A stretch of DNA of 64,000 nucleotides from Verrucomicrobiota bacterium (GTDB lineage Bacteria; Verrucomicrobiota; Verrucomicrobiia; Opitutales; Opitutaceae): contig QNAI01000004.1 in assembly GCA_003641745.1 (NCBI GenBank), positions 20,868 through 84,867 on the forward strand. The letters are read 5' to 3'. Under the pieces are notes generated by a model, which worked only from the letters and a program-made list of their open reading frames with translations, was not told the DNA's origin and did no database searches. Below, piece by piece: positions 1 to 8,855 of the stretch (position 1 is its first letter; each line of letters begins with the position of its first letter). The translations under genes and the position numbers were made by a program.

Positions 1-720
1 CGGGGGTCGATCCATTCTCCGGGCTTCGCTCTCCCTCCAGTGCCACAGCTCAAACAAGGTGGCCTGGGCTCTGGGCGCGAGCCTGTTATGGGGTCCGATC
101 CTCCAGGCGTATTCGTCCTGGCGTGGAAACCCCGTCTGGGCGACCTCAACCTGCCAATCACACTTCTGTCGATGCCACTCCAGACGGCCAAGCTCGCGGA
201 GCTGATCCTCGATCATCTTCTTGAGAAGCGGCAGATGGGCGACATCGCCCACCGCGTAGTGGAGCATCTTGTCCGGGAGCGGGCGTCGCGACCAGTCGCT
301 CTTCTGACTGTCCTTCGGGTGGTGCACATCGAGGTAATCGTCCAGGAGGGAGGACAGGCCGATGCGTTGCGCGCCGACCAATTGGGCGGCCAACATCGTA
401 TCAAAAACAAAGGCCGGCCGGAATTCCGCCAACTCCCACAACAGACGGAGGTCGAAATCGCTGCCGTGCATGATGAGCGTTTTATCCCTCAGTCCGTCCC
501 AGATCGGCTGAAGATCCAAGTTCGAAAGCGGGTCGACCAGATAGTCATTATCGCCCGCCCGCAACTGGATCAGGCAGACCCGGGTATGGTAATGATGCAG
601 GTTGTCCGCCTCGGTATCGATGGGGACCTCATCAACCTTTTTCAGGTCTCTGATCAAGGCCTTCAGCCCATCCTGCCGGTCGATGAAAACGTAGTCTGTC
701 GTTTTGCTGGTCAATGACAC
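1..720 (-). CDS. rnd: Ribonuclease D (3'-5' exoribonuclease), 3' part cut off by window edge
   Basis: Reading the minus strand gives about 240 residues of an open frame that runs off the window start, so only the N-terminal exonuclease domain is visible. All DEDDy nuclease motifs are present: IDTEAD (D and E of motif I), HGSDFDLRLL (motif II aspartate), and YAVGDVAHLPLL (motif III Tyr and Asp), together with the typical VCLIQLRAG stretch. RNase D trims tRNA and other RNA 3' ends in the cytoplasm. Family members are about 370-400 residues, so the C-terminal HRDC part lies outside. No ATG is available near the expected N terminus; the start is GTG at 720 or TTG at 714. The function is secure, the start is not. 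The gene points away from the window and lies just downstream of the deacetylase gene on the same strand, with about 67 bases between them. Confidence 0.85.
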   Translation of the reverse strand, partial: MSLTSKTTDYVFIDRQDGLKALIRDLKKVDEVPIDTEADNLHHYHTRVCLIQLRAGDNDYLVDPLSNLDLQPIWDGLRDKTLIMHGSDFDLRLLWELAEFRPAFVFDTMLAAQLVGAQRIGLSSLLDDYLDVHHPKDSQKSDWSRRPLPDKMLHYAVGDVAHLPLLKKMIEDQLRELGRLEWHRQKCDWQVEVAQTGFPRQDEYAWRIGPHNRLAPRAQATLFELWHWRESEARRMDRPP

Positions 721-787
721 GCCGGGTATTTGTCCAGATGAAGAGCGTTTTGCCAATGCTGCATTCGTCTCAAGGGCCCTCAAGTTG

Positions 788-1645
788 TCATCCGTGGATC
801 CAGCCCTCCAAAAAATCGCTCACCAGCGACGGCAGATCGTTGCTGTACCCGCCCTCCAGAACAGCCGCGGTCGGTATCTGAGCTGCGGCCAGCCACTGTC
901 CAAGAACCCCGAAATCCTCCCGCCGAAGGCTCATCTGGGTGATCGGGTCATCGTGGTAGGCATCGAAACCGGCCGAAACCAGGACCAGGTCCGGTTCAAA
1001 AGCGAGGACATCCTCCCAGGACCCCTTCAACGTGTTCATATGATCGGCCGGAGATGTTTCCGGTGGGACGGGATGATTGAAACAGTTGTCAGATGATTCC
1101 ATCCCGGTTCCGGGATAGCCCGGGCATTGGTGGACCGAGACATATCGGATACCCTGTACTCCCTGCAGAATCGCCTCGGTACCGTTGCCATGGTGCGCGT
1201 CGAAGTCCCAGATAGCCACTCGTTCGACGCCCTCGTTCCGGGCGACGAGAGCGGCGATGGCCACGTTGCTCAGGTAGCAGAACCCCATCGCCTGGTTGGC
1301 GGTGGCGTGGTGCCCCGGTGGCCGCATGAGCGAAAAAACCAGGTTGCCCGAGAGAGCCAGCCGCATTGAGGACACTGCTGATCCCGCCGACCGCCGGGCC
1401 AGATCGGCGATGCCTTCGTAATACGGGGTATCCCCGTCAAAGGGACGGCCCTCATGGATCCGCTTCCAATGACCGATCGAATGGGCCAGCAGAAGCTCCG
1501 ATTCCGGAATCAACTCCGGGCGGCGCCAATCGGCGGGCTTAATTGTTTCCTCAAGCAAAGTCGCCGTGTGCAGGATCCGTTCCGGTCGCTCGGGATGGCC
1601 CGGCATGGAATAGTCCGCGTTTTTCGGGTGGGTGAAGATGACCAT
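788..1645 (-). CDS. Histone deacetylase family protein
   Basis: This 285-residue protein has the complete arginase/deacetylase fold signature. It opens with HPERPERI, then RPPGHHA (catalytic tandem histidines), WDFDAHHGNGT (zinc-binding Asp and His), SAGFDAYHDDP (second zinc Asp) and LEGGY with the catalytic tyrosine. It therefore probably removes acetyl groups from a protein lysine, polyamine or acetoin-type substrate in the cytoplasm; bacterial members are hard to assign a substrate from sequence alone. The start ATG at 1645 gives MVIFTHPKNADYSM, which is normal for the family. It is divergent from the S9 peptidase gene, with about 110 bases between the two starts, and lies upstream of the RNase D gene on the same strand. 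Confidence 0.9.
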   Translation of the reverse strand: MVIFTHPKNADYSMPGHPERPERILHTATLLEETIKPADWRRPELIPESELLLAHSIGHWKRIHEGRPFDGDTPYYEGIADLARRSAGSAVSSMRLALSGNLVFSLMRPPGHHATANQAMGFCYLSNVAIAALVARNEGVERVAIWDFDAHHGNGTEAILQGVQGIRYVSVHQCPGYPGTGMESSDNCFNHPVPPETSPADHMNTLKGSWEDVLAFEPDLVLVSAGFDAYHDDPITQMSLRREDFGVLGQWLAAAQIPTAAVLEGGYSNDLPSLVSDFLEGWIHG

Positions 1646-1756
1646 CGATGAAACAGGAGATTCAGCCAGAAACGGTGGGAAAAGAACAGAAAAAGAGGAG
1701 ACGCACCAAGGTTCAATAACGTATTCTGACCAGGACTACGACCCCTCCGAGAGCCC

Positions 1757-3637
1757 ATGAAAACTCCGCATTCACTTCTTTCGACGTCAGTTCTGGTCGC
1801 TCTTCTCGCACACCCGGCAGTGTCTCCGGCCAAGCCGATCCCGGTGGAGGACCTTTTCGGTGAATCCGCCGCCACCGCCTTCAGCCTGTCCCCGGACGGA
1901 ACCTATTTCGCTCTGATCGGGCGGGACCCGAAAGGCAAGCGTTCCCTCTATGCCCGGAGCCTGGAGACCGATGATACCCAGGCCTGGACCATCGACGGCG
2001 GCGGGAATTCGGTCGCCAGCTATGCCTGGATCAGCAATGAGAGGCTCGCCTACCGGGTCAGCCGCCACGACTACTATTTCCAGGGCCTCTACTCAGTCGA
2101 ACGGGACAAGAAAACCATCCACCGGCTCGATTTTGGCGCCGTCAATCTGATCGAAGACCCATTGATCGACCGGGAATCACTCCTCGTCCTGCGTCGACGC
2201 GGTGATGGCGAAATAAGGCCTTACCACTCTGAACTTGTGGAGATCAATTCAACGACCGGTCTTCCGATAGAGACGGTCTGGACCTTCAAGGGCACACCCT
2301 TGGGGATCGAAATCGATCTCAATGGCCAGGTCCGCCTCTTGAAGACCTATTATAAGAACGAGCATTTTTTCATGTATCGGGTCGATTCCGAAGATCCGTG
2401 GACCCGGCTCGATCTGCCTGAGGATGTGAATATCCTGGGGTTTGGCCCGAGTGGAAAGGTTGTCCTGGTCTCCGACTATTTCGGCCGGGACCGCTCCGCC
2501 CTCTATCGTTACGATATCACCCGCCAGGAACCCGGCGATCCGATCTATGAGGATCCGGTCTATGATCTTCACACCTCGGCGGCAAAAATCCTCGATGCGG
2601 AGCGGAAGGTTCCCCTGGGATTCCGATACCAGGCGGACCACGAGAAAACGATCTGGTTCTCAAAGGAGATAAAGCAGATTCAGGAGATCCTGAATGAGCA
2701 CAACCCGGACACCATCAACCGTATTGTAAGCGCCAATCTATCCGCGGGCCGTTTCCTCGTTCTATGTTACAGCGACCGGCAGCCGTCGATCTACAGACTG
2801 CTCGACTACGGGCAGCGCCGCATCACCGATCTCTGGCCCACCCGTCCCCAGATCGATCCCGAGAAGATGTCGCCGGTCGAATCCTTTGAGTTCGTCAGCC
2901 GCGATGCCCTCCCACTCCATGGGTACCTGACCCGCCCGGTCACCGGCAAGGCGCCCTTCCCCACCGTGGTCGTGGTCCACGGTGGACCATGGGCACGGGA
3001 TACCTGGGGATTCGATCCGGAGGTTCAATTCCTGGCCAGCCGGGGCTACGCGGTCCTTCAGGTCAATTACCGCGGATCCAGCGGGTTCGGCCGCCGCATC
3101 AGCCTGGAGCTCAAAGCCGACCTGAAGGGAATGAATGACGATATCGAGGACGCCGTGCGCTGGGCCATCGCGGAAGGTCACACCGACGAAGACCGGGTCG
3201 GCATCATGGGCGGGAGCTTCGGCGGCTACGCCGCTCTGTATGGGGTCGCTTTCAAGCCGGAACTCTACAAATGCGCCATCGGCAATGTGGGCGTCTATGA
3301 CTGGCCGATGCATATCAGCGAGAAGAAAGGTAGTTTTTCCGATTATGCCTTCGACTTCTACCGGAAACTCTGGGGCGAAGATTACCGGGAAAAACTGGAA
3401 GCGCTCTCCCCCTACTTCCACGTCGACCAGATCGTGGCACCCGTCTTCATCGCCTACGGTCGTGACGATCGCCGGGTGAAGCCCGTTCAATCCAAACGGA
3501 TGATCGCCGCCCTCAAGAAACACGGGGTGGAGCACGAGGTCTTTTCAAAATCCTGGGAGGGTCACGGATTTTTCGACGACGAGGTCCAGTTCAAATACTA
3601 CCGCAAAATCGAAGCCTTCCTGAAGAAGAATCTATGA
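1757..3637 (+). CDS. S9 family peptidase (prolyl oligopeptidase type), exported
   Basis: A 626-residue protein with an N-terminal signal peptide (hydrophobic stretch over residues 8-22 ending near SPAKP). Residues 30-350 look like the beta-propeller region and 380-626 the alpha/beta hydrolase domain. The catalytic set is complete: HGGPW oxyanion motif, nucleophile Ser487 in GGSFGGYAA, Asp571 in YGRDDRRVKP and His603 in WEGHGFF. It should cleave oligopeptides in the periplasm. It is followed after 43 bases by a paralogue that shares the C-terminal IEAFLKKNL and the same architecture, so the two arose by tandem duplication and probably share a transcript. The exact peptide preference (acylaminoacyl- or dipeptidyl-peptidase) cannot be told from sequence. 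Confidence 0.92.
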   Translation: MKTPHSLLSTSVLVALLAHPAVSPAKPIPVEDLFGESAATAFSLSPDGTYFALIGRDPKGKRSLYARSLETDDTQAWTIDGGGNSVASYAWISNERLAYRVSRHDYYFQGLYSVERDKKTIHRLDFGAVNLIEDPLIDRESLLVLRRRGDGEIRPYHSELVEINSTTGLPIETVWTFKGTPLGIEIDLNGQVRLLKTYYKNEHFFMYRVDSEDPWTRLDLPEDVNILGFGPSGKVVLVSDYFGRDRSALYRYDITRQEPGDPIYEDPVYDLHTSAAKILDAERKVPLGFRYQADHEKTIWFSKEIKQIQEILNEHNPDTINRIVSANLSAGRFLVLCYSDRQPSIYRLLDYGQRRITDLWPTRPQIDPEKMSPVESFEFVSRDALPLHGYLTRPVTGKAPFPTVVVVHGGPWARDTWGFDPEVQFLASRGYAVLQVNYRGSSGFGRRISLELKADLKGMNDDIEDAVRWAIAEGHTDEDRVGIMGGSFGGYAALYGVAFKPELYKCAIGNVGVYDWPMHISEKKGSFSDYAFDFYRKLWGEDYREKLEALSPYFHVDQIVAPVFIAYGRDDRRVKPVQSKRMIAALKKHGVEHEVFSKSWEGHGFFDDEVQFKYYRKIEAFLKKNL

Positions 3638-3680
3638 TTCAGGTCCGCCACCTCCCAACCCGAACGCGCGAATCCTCACC

Positions 3681-5705
3681 ATGAAACAACGTTTCTTCCT
3701 GATCATGATCACGACCCTGGGAATCCTGATCCCTTCCCTTGGCGCCGTCGGCAAGACGATCCCCGTCGCTGATCTCATCAATCGCGTGCCTGCCCAGAAT
3801 TTCACACTGTCTCCGGATGGTGAATATCTGGCATTCATGGGGCTGAATGCCGAGGGCAGGATGGCGCTGTACGCCCGGGATCTTGAATCCGGTGAGATTC
3901 ATTCCTGGATTGGGTACGGTGACAGTTCCAAGCTCCTCGATTACTTCTGGGTCAGCCCCGAGCGGTTGGCTTATCAGACGACCGCCCCCGGGAATATTTC
4001 GGACAACACACGAGACTATATCGGGGTTTACTCGGTCAAGCGGGACAGCGCAAAGATCAACAAGCTGAACGATAAGAAAGAAAGAATGTTTCTGGTCGAT
4101 CCGCTCGTCGATCGAGAGTCACTTCTCGTGGAGCGCAACTTCGGAATGATTAGCGAGAAGAGTCCGGCGACCCTGATCGAAATCGATCCGGTAAAAGGAA
4201 AGAAGCTTCGAACCCTTGCGACTTTCACCGAAGATCCAGGCCTTTACCACAGAGACCTTCAGTGTTTTGTGGATCCTTCAGGGGATCTGCGGGTTCTCCT
4301 GACCCTTGGCGATGATTCGAGCAAGTGGACCTATCGATCGTCTCCGGATGCCGAATGGATTCCCCTTGGCTCATTTGAGGACTTCAGGGTGCTCGGTCTC
4401 GATCCATCCGGAAACGGCGCCTTGGTGACCGGACACTTCGGTCAGGATCGGTCCGGTCTCTACCGCTACGACCTGGAAAGCCAATCAGTCGGTCCACTGG
4501 TATTCAGCGACCCCACCTATGACCTTCGCCCGAGCGCTTTTCTGGTCAATGACGTCCGGGGCCAACCACTGGGCCTGCGCTATGTCACCGATCGCCAGAG
4601 AACCATCTGGTTCTCGGCGAATATGCAGCAAATCCAACAATTGCTCGATCAGAAGATCCCCGATTGCGTAAACAGTATCGTGGGCGCTGATACAACCCAC
4701 GGTCGTTTTCTGATAGAGAGCACCAGCGACCGGCAACCCTCCCTGTACAAATTTCTCGATCTGGAGAAACGATCGCTGACCACCGTTTTCGTAACCAACC
4801 CCTCGATCGATCCGACCGAAACCGCGAAAACGGATACGATGAAGATCGAGTCCCGCGATGGTCTGAGCCTTGATGGATTCTTGACCCGTCCGATCGGCAC
4901 GGATCCACCCTATCCAACCATCGTGGTTCCGAGAAGCAGCGCACGGAGCCGGGTAACCTGGGGATTCGATTCGCGGGTCCAGTTTTTCGCCAATCTCGGT
5001 TATGCCGTTCTGCAAATCAACAACCGTGGTTCAATCGGGTACGGCAAGCACTTCTCAGAGGATCTCTTGGGTGACCTCGCCGGCATGAACAACGATCTGG
5101 AGGACTCGGTGAAGTGGGCGATTGAGCAGGGACTGGTTGACCCCGACCACGTCGCAATCGCCGGGAGCAACTTCGGAGCTTTTGCCGCCATCTACGCGAT
5201 CGCAACGAATCCCGAAATCTACCGGTGCGCGATCGCTCTCAATGGTATCTACAATCTCAAAAAGCACATCGCCCGACAAGCCAGCAGAAAGGTTTCGGCA
5301 GGTTGGGGAGATATGCTCATCACGAGTTTCGGTGAGAATCCAAGCGATGATCTCGAATACGATCTTCGACTGCCTCCACCTGACACAGCTCTCGTCAATA
5401 GCCTCCGGGAGTTCCAAAGCGACAGATTCGAAGAGAATCTCCGCACTCTTTCGCCTCAAAATCTGACTGATGCCATACAATGCCCGGTACTTGCCGTCTA
5501 TAATCCAAAGACGACGAGCAAACTGTTCGCGAAGCCGATGATCGCGGCTCTAAAGCGTTCGGGCGTGCGCCATGAGGTCTTTATGAGCACCGCCCGCATG
5601 GGCGGCCTGACGGTGGGAACCGATGACAAGACCACACAGAAAGCTGCCTCCGATTCGGATCAGCTCTACGCCACCATCGAAGCATTTCTGAAGAAGAATC
5701 TCTGA
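3681..5705 (+). CDS. S9 peptidase paralogue lacking the catalytic triad (probable pseudoenzyme)
   Basis: This 674-residue protein is a diverged tandem copy of the preceding S9 peptidase, with a signal peptide (residues 1-24) and the same two-domain layout. Aligned by eye, every catalytic element is altered: HGGPW is replaced by PRSSARS, the nucleophile motif GGSFGG by GSNFGA (Asn497 at the Ser position), the Asp segment YGRDDRRVKP by YNPKTTSKLF, and the His motif WEGHGFF by ARMGGLTVG. NYRG in the core becomes NNRG. The frame is intact over its whole length and flanking structural residues (TWGFD, VQFFA, GYAVLQ) are kept, so it is not an obvious pseudogene but a likely inactive homologue, perhaps a binding or regulatory partner. 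Its stop codon lies at the left edge of a MITE-like element. Confidence 0.85.
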   Translation: MKQRFFLIMITTLGILIPSLGAVGKTIPVADLINRVPAQNFTLSPDGEYLAFMGLNAEGRMALYARDLESGEIHSWIGYGDSSKLLDYFWVSPERLAYQTTAPGNISDNTRDYIGVYSVKRDSAKINKLNDKKERMFLVDPLVDRESLLVERNFGMISEKSPATLIEIDPVKGKKLRTLATFTEDPGLYHRDLQCFVDPSGDLRVLLTLGDDSSKWTYRSSPDAEWIPLGSFEDFRVLGLDPSGNGALVTGHFGQDRSGLYRYDLESQSVGPLVFSDPTYDLRPSAFLVNDVRGQPLGLRYVTDRQRTIWFSANMQQIQQLLDQKIPDCVNSIVGADTTHGRFLIESTSDRQPSLYKFLDLEKRSLTTVFVTNPSIDPTETAKTDTMKIESRDGLSLDGFLTRPIGTDPPYPTIVVPRSSARSRVTWGFDSRVQFFANLGYAVLQINNRGSIGYGKHFSEDLLGDLAGMNNDLEDSVKWAIEQGLVDPDHVAIAGSNFGAFAAIYAIATNPEIYRCAIALNGIYNLKKHIARQASRKVSAGWGDMLITSFGENPSDDLEYDLRLPPPDTALVNSLREFQSDRFEENLRTLSPQNLTDAIQCPVLAVYNPKTTSKLFAKPMIAALKRSGVRHEVFMSTARMGGLTVGTDDKTTQKAASDSDQLYATIEAFLKKNL

Positions 5706-5993
5706 GAGGCTGTCTTAAAAGTGCTGAAGCATGTCGCAGAGATTGATTTGGGGTGCTGGGCAAGGCAGGCGCGAGGTGCCCAGGCCCAAAGGCCTTGGTC
5801 CAAAGTGCCCAACGCCGGCCACGACCCAAAGCAACTCTGCCCGAAGGGTTTGGCCAGAAACGACCCCGGCGCGGCGTTCCATCCGAAAGGGATAGCCCTA
5901 TGGGTCCCGCGGCCGCGGGACCATTTAGGATGTGCCTTGCGGCGAGGCCTTTTCTGGCCAAACGACAGTTTTCATCACTTTTAAGACAGCCTC
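5706..5993. mobile_element. MITE-like element with 18-bp perfect terminal inverted repeats
   Basis: The ends gaggctgtcttaaaagtg (5706-5723) and its exact reverse complement (5976-5993) bound a 288-bp non-coding sequence. The bases TGA occur directly on both sides (5703-5705 and 5994-5996), as expected for a 3-bp target duplication. The left copy of TGA is the stop codon of the S9 paralogue. A 20-bp perfect palindrome, ggtcccgcggccgcgggacc, sits inside at 5903-5922. No transposase is encoded; several short frames cross it but none resembles a protein. It may be mobilised by an IS5-like transposase elsewhere, which is inference from end structure and duplication length. The 169 bases to the next gene show nothing else. 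Confidence 0.7.
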
Positions 5994-6162
5994 TGAACGC
6001 CAGAGCTGGAAACCGCGTTCCACCTCCCGGCCACCTGTGCCCGTATTGCCTTGAGTGGCATTGGGTGGCTGTGTCAGAAACCCGTGTGCTGAATCGATTT
6101 CAGGCATTCGAGTTGCGACTCCAGGGAACCTCCCGCCCCTCCACCACCAACTGAAACACCCC

Positions 6163-7275
6163 ATGGAAAAAACAGAGCCAAAGAGCACAACCCAAGTCTT
6201 CCAGAGGAATGCGATGACCTCGTTCATTCAGATCGGGGTCCTGGTTTTGCTTCTCATTTCCTGCTTCAGGATCATTTCGCCCTTCCTGAACATCGTCGCA
6301 TGGGGACTGATCATTTCCGTCGCGCTGTATCCCCTGCACCTGAAACTGGCCGCGGCGCTCGGAGGAAGACAGAAGTGGTCGGCCACCCTGTTTGTCCTGG
6401 TCGGCCTGACCGCACTGCTCATTCCCTCGTGGATCTTGGGCAGCTCAAGTATCCACGAAGTCCGCATTGTCTCAGCCGAACTCCAAGACGGTAACATTTC
6501 GATCCCGCCGCCCAACGAAAAAGTATCCACCTGGCCGCTGATCGGAGAAGAGGTGTACTCCATCTGGAGCGGTGCAGCCGCAAATCTGGAATCCACCATC
6601 AATCAGTTCGAACCCCAGCTGACCGCATTTGGAACCTGGCTGCTGAAAGCGGCCGGCGGTGCTGCGATGGGCGTCCTTCAGTTTGCCTTCTCCATCATCA
6701 TCGCGGGCGTCTTCCTGGTCAGCGCCGACGCTGGTTATCGGATGAGTTCCACCCTGGCCACGCGGGTGGCGGGTCAACACGGTAAGTCATTGACCGATCT
6801 TACAATCCAGACGATTCGAAGCGTGACCAAGGGCGTATTGGGGGTGGCCATCATTCAGGCCGTCCTGTCGGCGATCGGTTTGGCGGCCATGGGCATTCCG
6901 GGCGCAGGAATTTGGGCGGCTCTGGTCCTTATCCTGGCGATCATGCAATTGCCACCGATCCTTATCTTGGGGCCGATCGCAGTGTGGGTGTTTTCCACCG
7001 CCAATACGGTTCCGGCGGTGATTTTTGCGATCTACGCCTTCGTGGTCAGCATCAGTGATTCGTTCCTCAAACCCATGTTCCTGGGCAAGGGGGTGGACGT
7101 CCCGATGCTCGTCATCCTGATCGGCGCGATCGGAGGCGCCATGGCCCACGGTATCCTGGGCCTGTTTGTGGGCGCGGTCGTACTGGCATTGGGGTACAAA
7201 CTGCTGACCGCCTGGATGGCGCTGGACGCGGCCGAAACGGACCAGGCCGACAGGGCGCACGGATTGGATGTTTGA
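6163..7275 (+). CDS. AI-2E family transporter (PerM/YdiK-like permease)
   Basis: A 370-residue inner-membrane protein with two strong N-terminal hydrophobic segments (QIGVLVLLLISCFRIISPF and IVAWGLIISVALYPL), a soluble middle region and a block of C-terminal helices containing GIPGAGIWAALVLILAIMQLPP and SDSFLKPMFLGKG, the typical conserved core of the family. Members have been linked to export of autoinducer-2, ions or small compounds. The frame is open from 6055, but ATG at 6163 (MEKTEPKSTTQ) gives the normal family N terminus; the upstream part is rich in non-conserved residues. It overlaps the following outer-membrane-factor gene by eight bases and so starts a four-gene export operon. Confidence 0.88.
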   Translation: MEKTEPKSTTQVFQRNAMTSFIQIGVLVLLLISCFRIISPFLNIVAWGLIISVALYPLHLKLAAALGGRQKWSATLFVLVGLTALLIPSWILGSSSIHEVRIVSAELQDGNISIPPPNEKVSTWPLIGEEVYSIWSGAAANLESTINQFEPQLTAFGTWLLKAAGGAAMGVLQFAFSIIIAGVFLVSADAGYRMSSTLATRVAGQHGKSLTDLTIQTIRSVTKGVLGVAIIQAVLSAIGLAAMGIPGAGIWAALVLILAIMQLPPILILGPIAVWVFSTANTVPAVIFAIYAFVVSISDSFLKPMFLGKGVDVPMLVILIGAIGGAMAHGILGLFVGAVVLALGYKLLTAWMALDAAETDQADRAHGLDV

Positions 7276-8827
7276 GTTTGTTTGGATTCGACGGCATGCG
7301 ACCTTCCGGCGCACGCTCATGCCTGCGCTGCTTGCCCTGGTCGGAGTGTTCACCGCCTGCGCCCCGGTGGGGCCAAACTTCGAAACCCCAAGAGCCCCTG
7401 TAAACCCTCTGTGGTCCGAGATGGGCGGCGATGAGTTTGTTGATGAACCTCAACCGACCGTCAAGTGGTGGCAGGTCTTCAACGACCCTGTTCTGAACCA
7501 GCTCATAGAAAAGGCGCACCAGAATAACAACAACCTCAGGATTGCCGGCCTGAGGGTGCTGGAGGCGCGGGCTGCGCTGGGAATCGCCACCGGCAGTCAA
7601 TATCCGCAAACACAGTTTGCGTTTGGTGATGTCACGGCGTTTCGCGCGGACGACGTCAACTCGGTGCAGTACAATATCGGTCTCACTTCGTCCTGGGAGA
7701 TCGACTTCTGGGGCAAGTTCAGGCGCGGGGTCGAATCGGCGGACGCCGCCATGCTGGCATCGATCGCGAGCTTTGATGATGTCTTGATTCTGCTTACGGC
7801 CCAGGTCGCCGATACCTATACGACCATTCGCACAACAGAGGAGCAGCTTGAGATCGCAAACGAGAATATCGAAATCCAACGACGCAGCTACAACATCGTA
7901 GATGTGTTGTTTCGCAATGGAGAAAGCGCGGAATTGGATGCGCTGCAGGCCCGGACGCTTCTGTTGAGCACGGAAGCAGCGATTCCGCAGCTCGAAGCCT
8001 TGTTGCGTCAGGCGGAAAATGCCCTGAGCACCCTGCTCGGTGAACCTCCGGGTCGGATCGGGGCTCTGCTGGGCGATCAGGGGGAATTGCCGGCTGTTCC
8101 GGTCCGGGTCGCAGTGGGCATACCGGCGGACACCCTGCGACAACGACCCGATGTACGGCAGGCGGAGATGCAGTCAATGGCACAGAATGCGCAGGTCGGG
8201 GTCGCCCGGGCCGGGCTTTATCCCAGTTTCTCCATTACCGGCTCGCTCGGACTGTCGACGGCCGGGGCTCCGGGCGAGAGCGACCTCGGGCAGTTGTTCA
8301 ACTCGGAGAGCTTCACCTATGGAATCGGTCCCTCCTTCACCTGGCCGTTCTTCAACTACGGCCGGCTCGAAAACAATGTTCGCGTCCAGGACGCCAGGTT
8401 GCAGCAATCCCTGTTCCAGTACCGGGAGATCGTCATCCAGGCGGCTCGGGAAGTCGAAGATGCCATGGCCGGCTTTCACGGAACCCAAGCACAGGCCGAA
8501 GTCCTGCTTGAGGCGGTGCAATCGGCGCGCCGTTCCGCCAAACTGGCCATTCTGCGTTACACGGAGGGATTTTCGGATTATCAACGGGTTTTGGATGCGC
8601 AACAGGCGTTGTTCACCCAACAGGAACGGTACGTGATCAACAAGGGCAACGAAGTGCGCAGCCTGGTTTCACTCTACAAAGCCCTTGGTGGCGGCTGGCA
8701 GACTCTTGATGTCGAGTTCGTGGACGAAGAAACCCGCGCCACAATGGAGGAACGGACGAACTGGGGTGATATGATCGAACCAAGCCGTTCTGCGACCATG
8801 AATCAAGCCGCCCCGGACGAAATCTGA
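7268..8827 (+). CDS. Outer-membrane efflux lipoprotein (NodT/OprM-like)
   Basis: This 519-residue protein belongs to the TolC-like outer membrane factors. A basic, hydrophobic N terminus ends in a lipobox (VFTAC) followed by APVGPNFETP, the hallmark start of NodT-type factors. WWQVFNDPVLNQLIEKA and the repeated long helical segments (around residues 80-280 and 300-490), each with a beta-strand part such as SSWEIDFWGKF and SFTWPFFNYGR, show the duplicated barrel-and-tunnel architecture. It forms the outer-membrane exit duct of the export system with the HlyD adaptor 28 bases downstream. The start overlaps the AI-2E gene by eight bases, which indicates translational coupling. Confidence 0.92.
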   Translation: MFEFVWIRRHATFRRTLMPALLALVGVFTACAPVGPNFETPRAPVNPLWSEMGGDEFVDEPQPTVKWWQVFNDPVLNQLIEKAHQNNNNLRIAGLRVLEARAALGIATGSQYPQTQFAFGDVTAFRADDVNSVQYNIGLTSSWEIDFWGKFRRGVESADAAMLASIASFDDVLILLTAQVADTYTTIRTTEEQLEIANENIEIQRRSYNIVDVLFRNGESAELDALQARTLLLSTEAAIPQLEALLRQAENALSTLLGEPPGRIGALLGDQGELPAVPVRVAVGIPADTLRQRPDVRQAEMQSMAQNAQVGVARAGLYPSFSITGSLGLSTAGAPGESDLGQLFNSESFTYGIGPSFTWPFFNYGRLENNVRVQDARLQQSLFQYREIVIQAAREVEDAMAGFHGTQAQAEVLLEAVQSARRSAKLAILRYTEGFSDYQRVLDAQQALFTQQERYVINKGNEVRSLVSLYKALGGGWQTLDVEFVDEETRATMEERTNWGDMIEPSRSATMNQAAPDEI

Positions 8828-8855
8828 CAGGCTTTGGGAGCTGGAGACACTATCA

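Noticed and set aside
40..717. 225-residue plus-strand frame at the window start
   Set aside because: It is the shadow of the RNase D gene, whose motifs are read on the minus strand.
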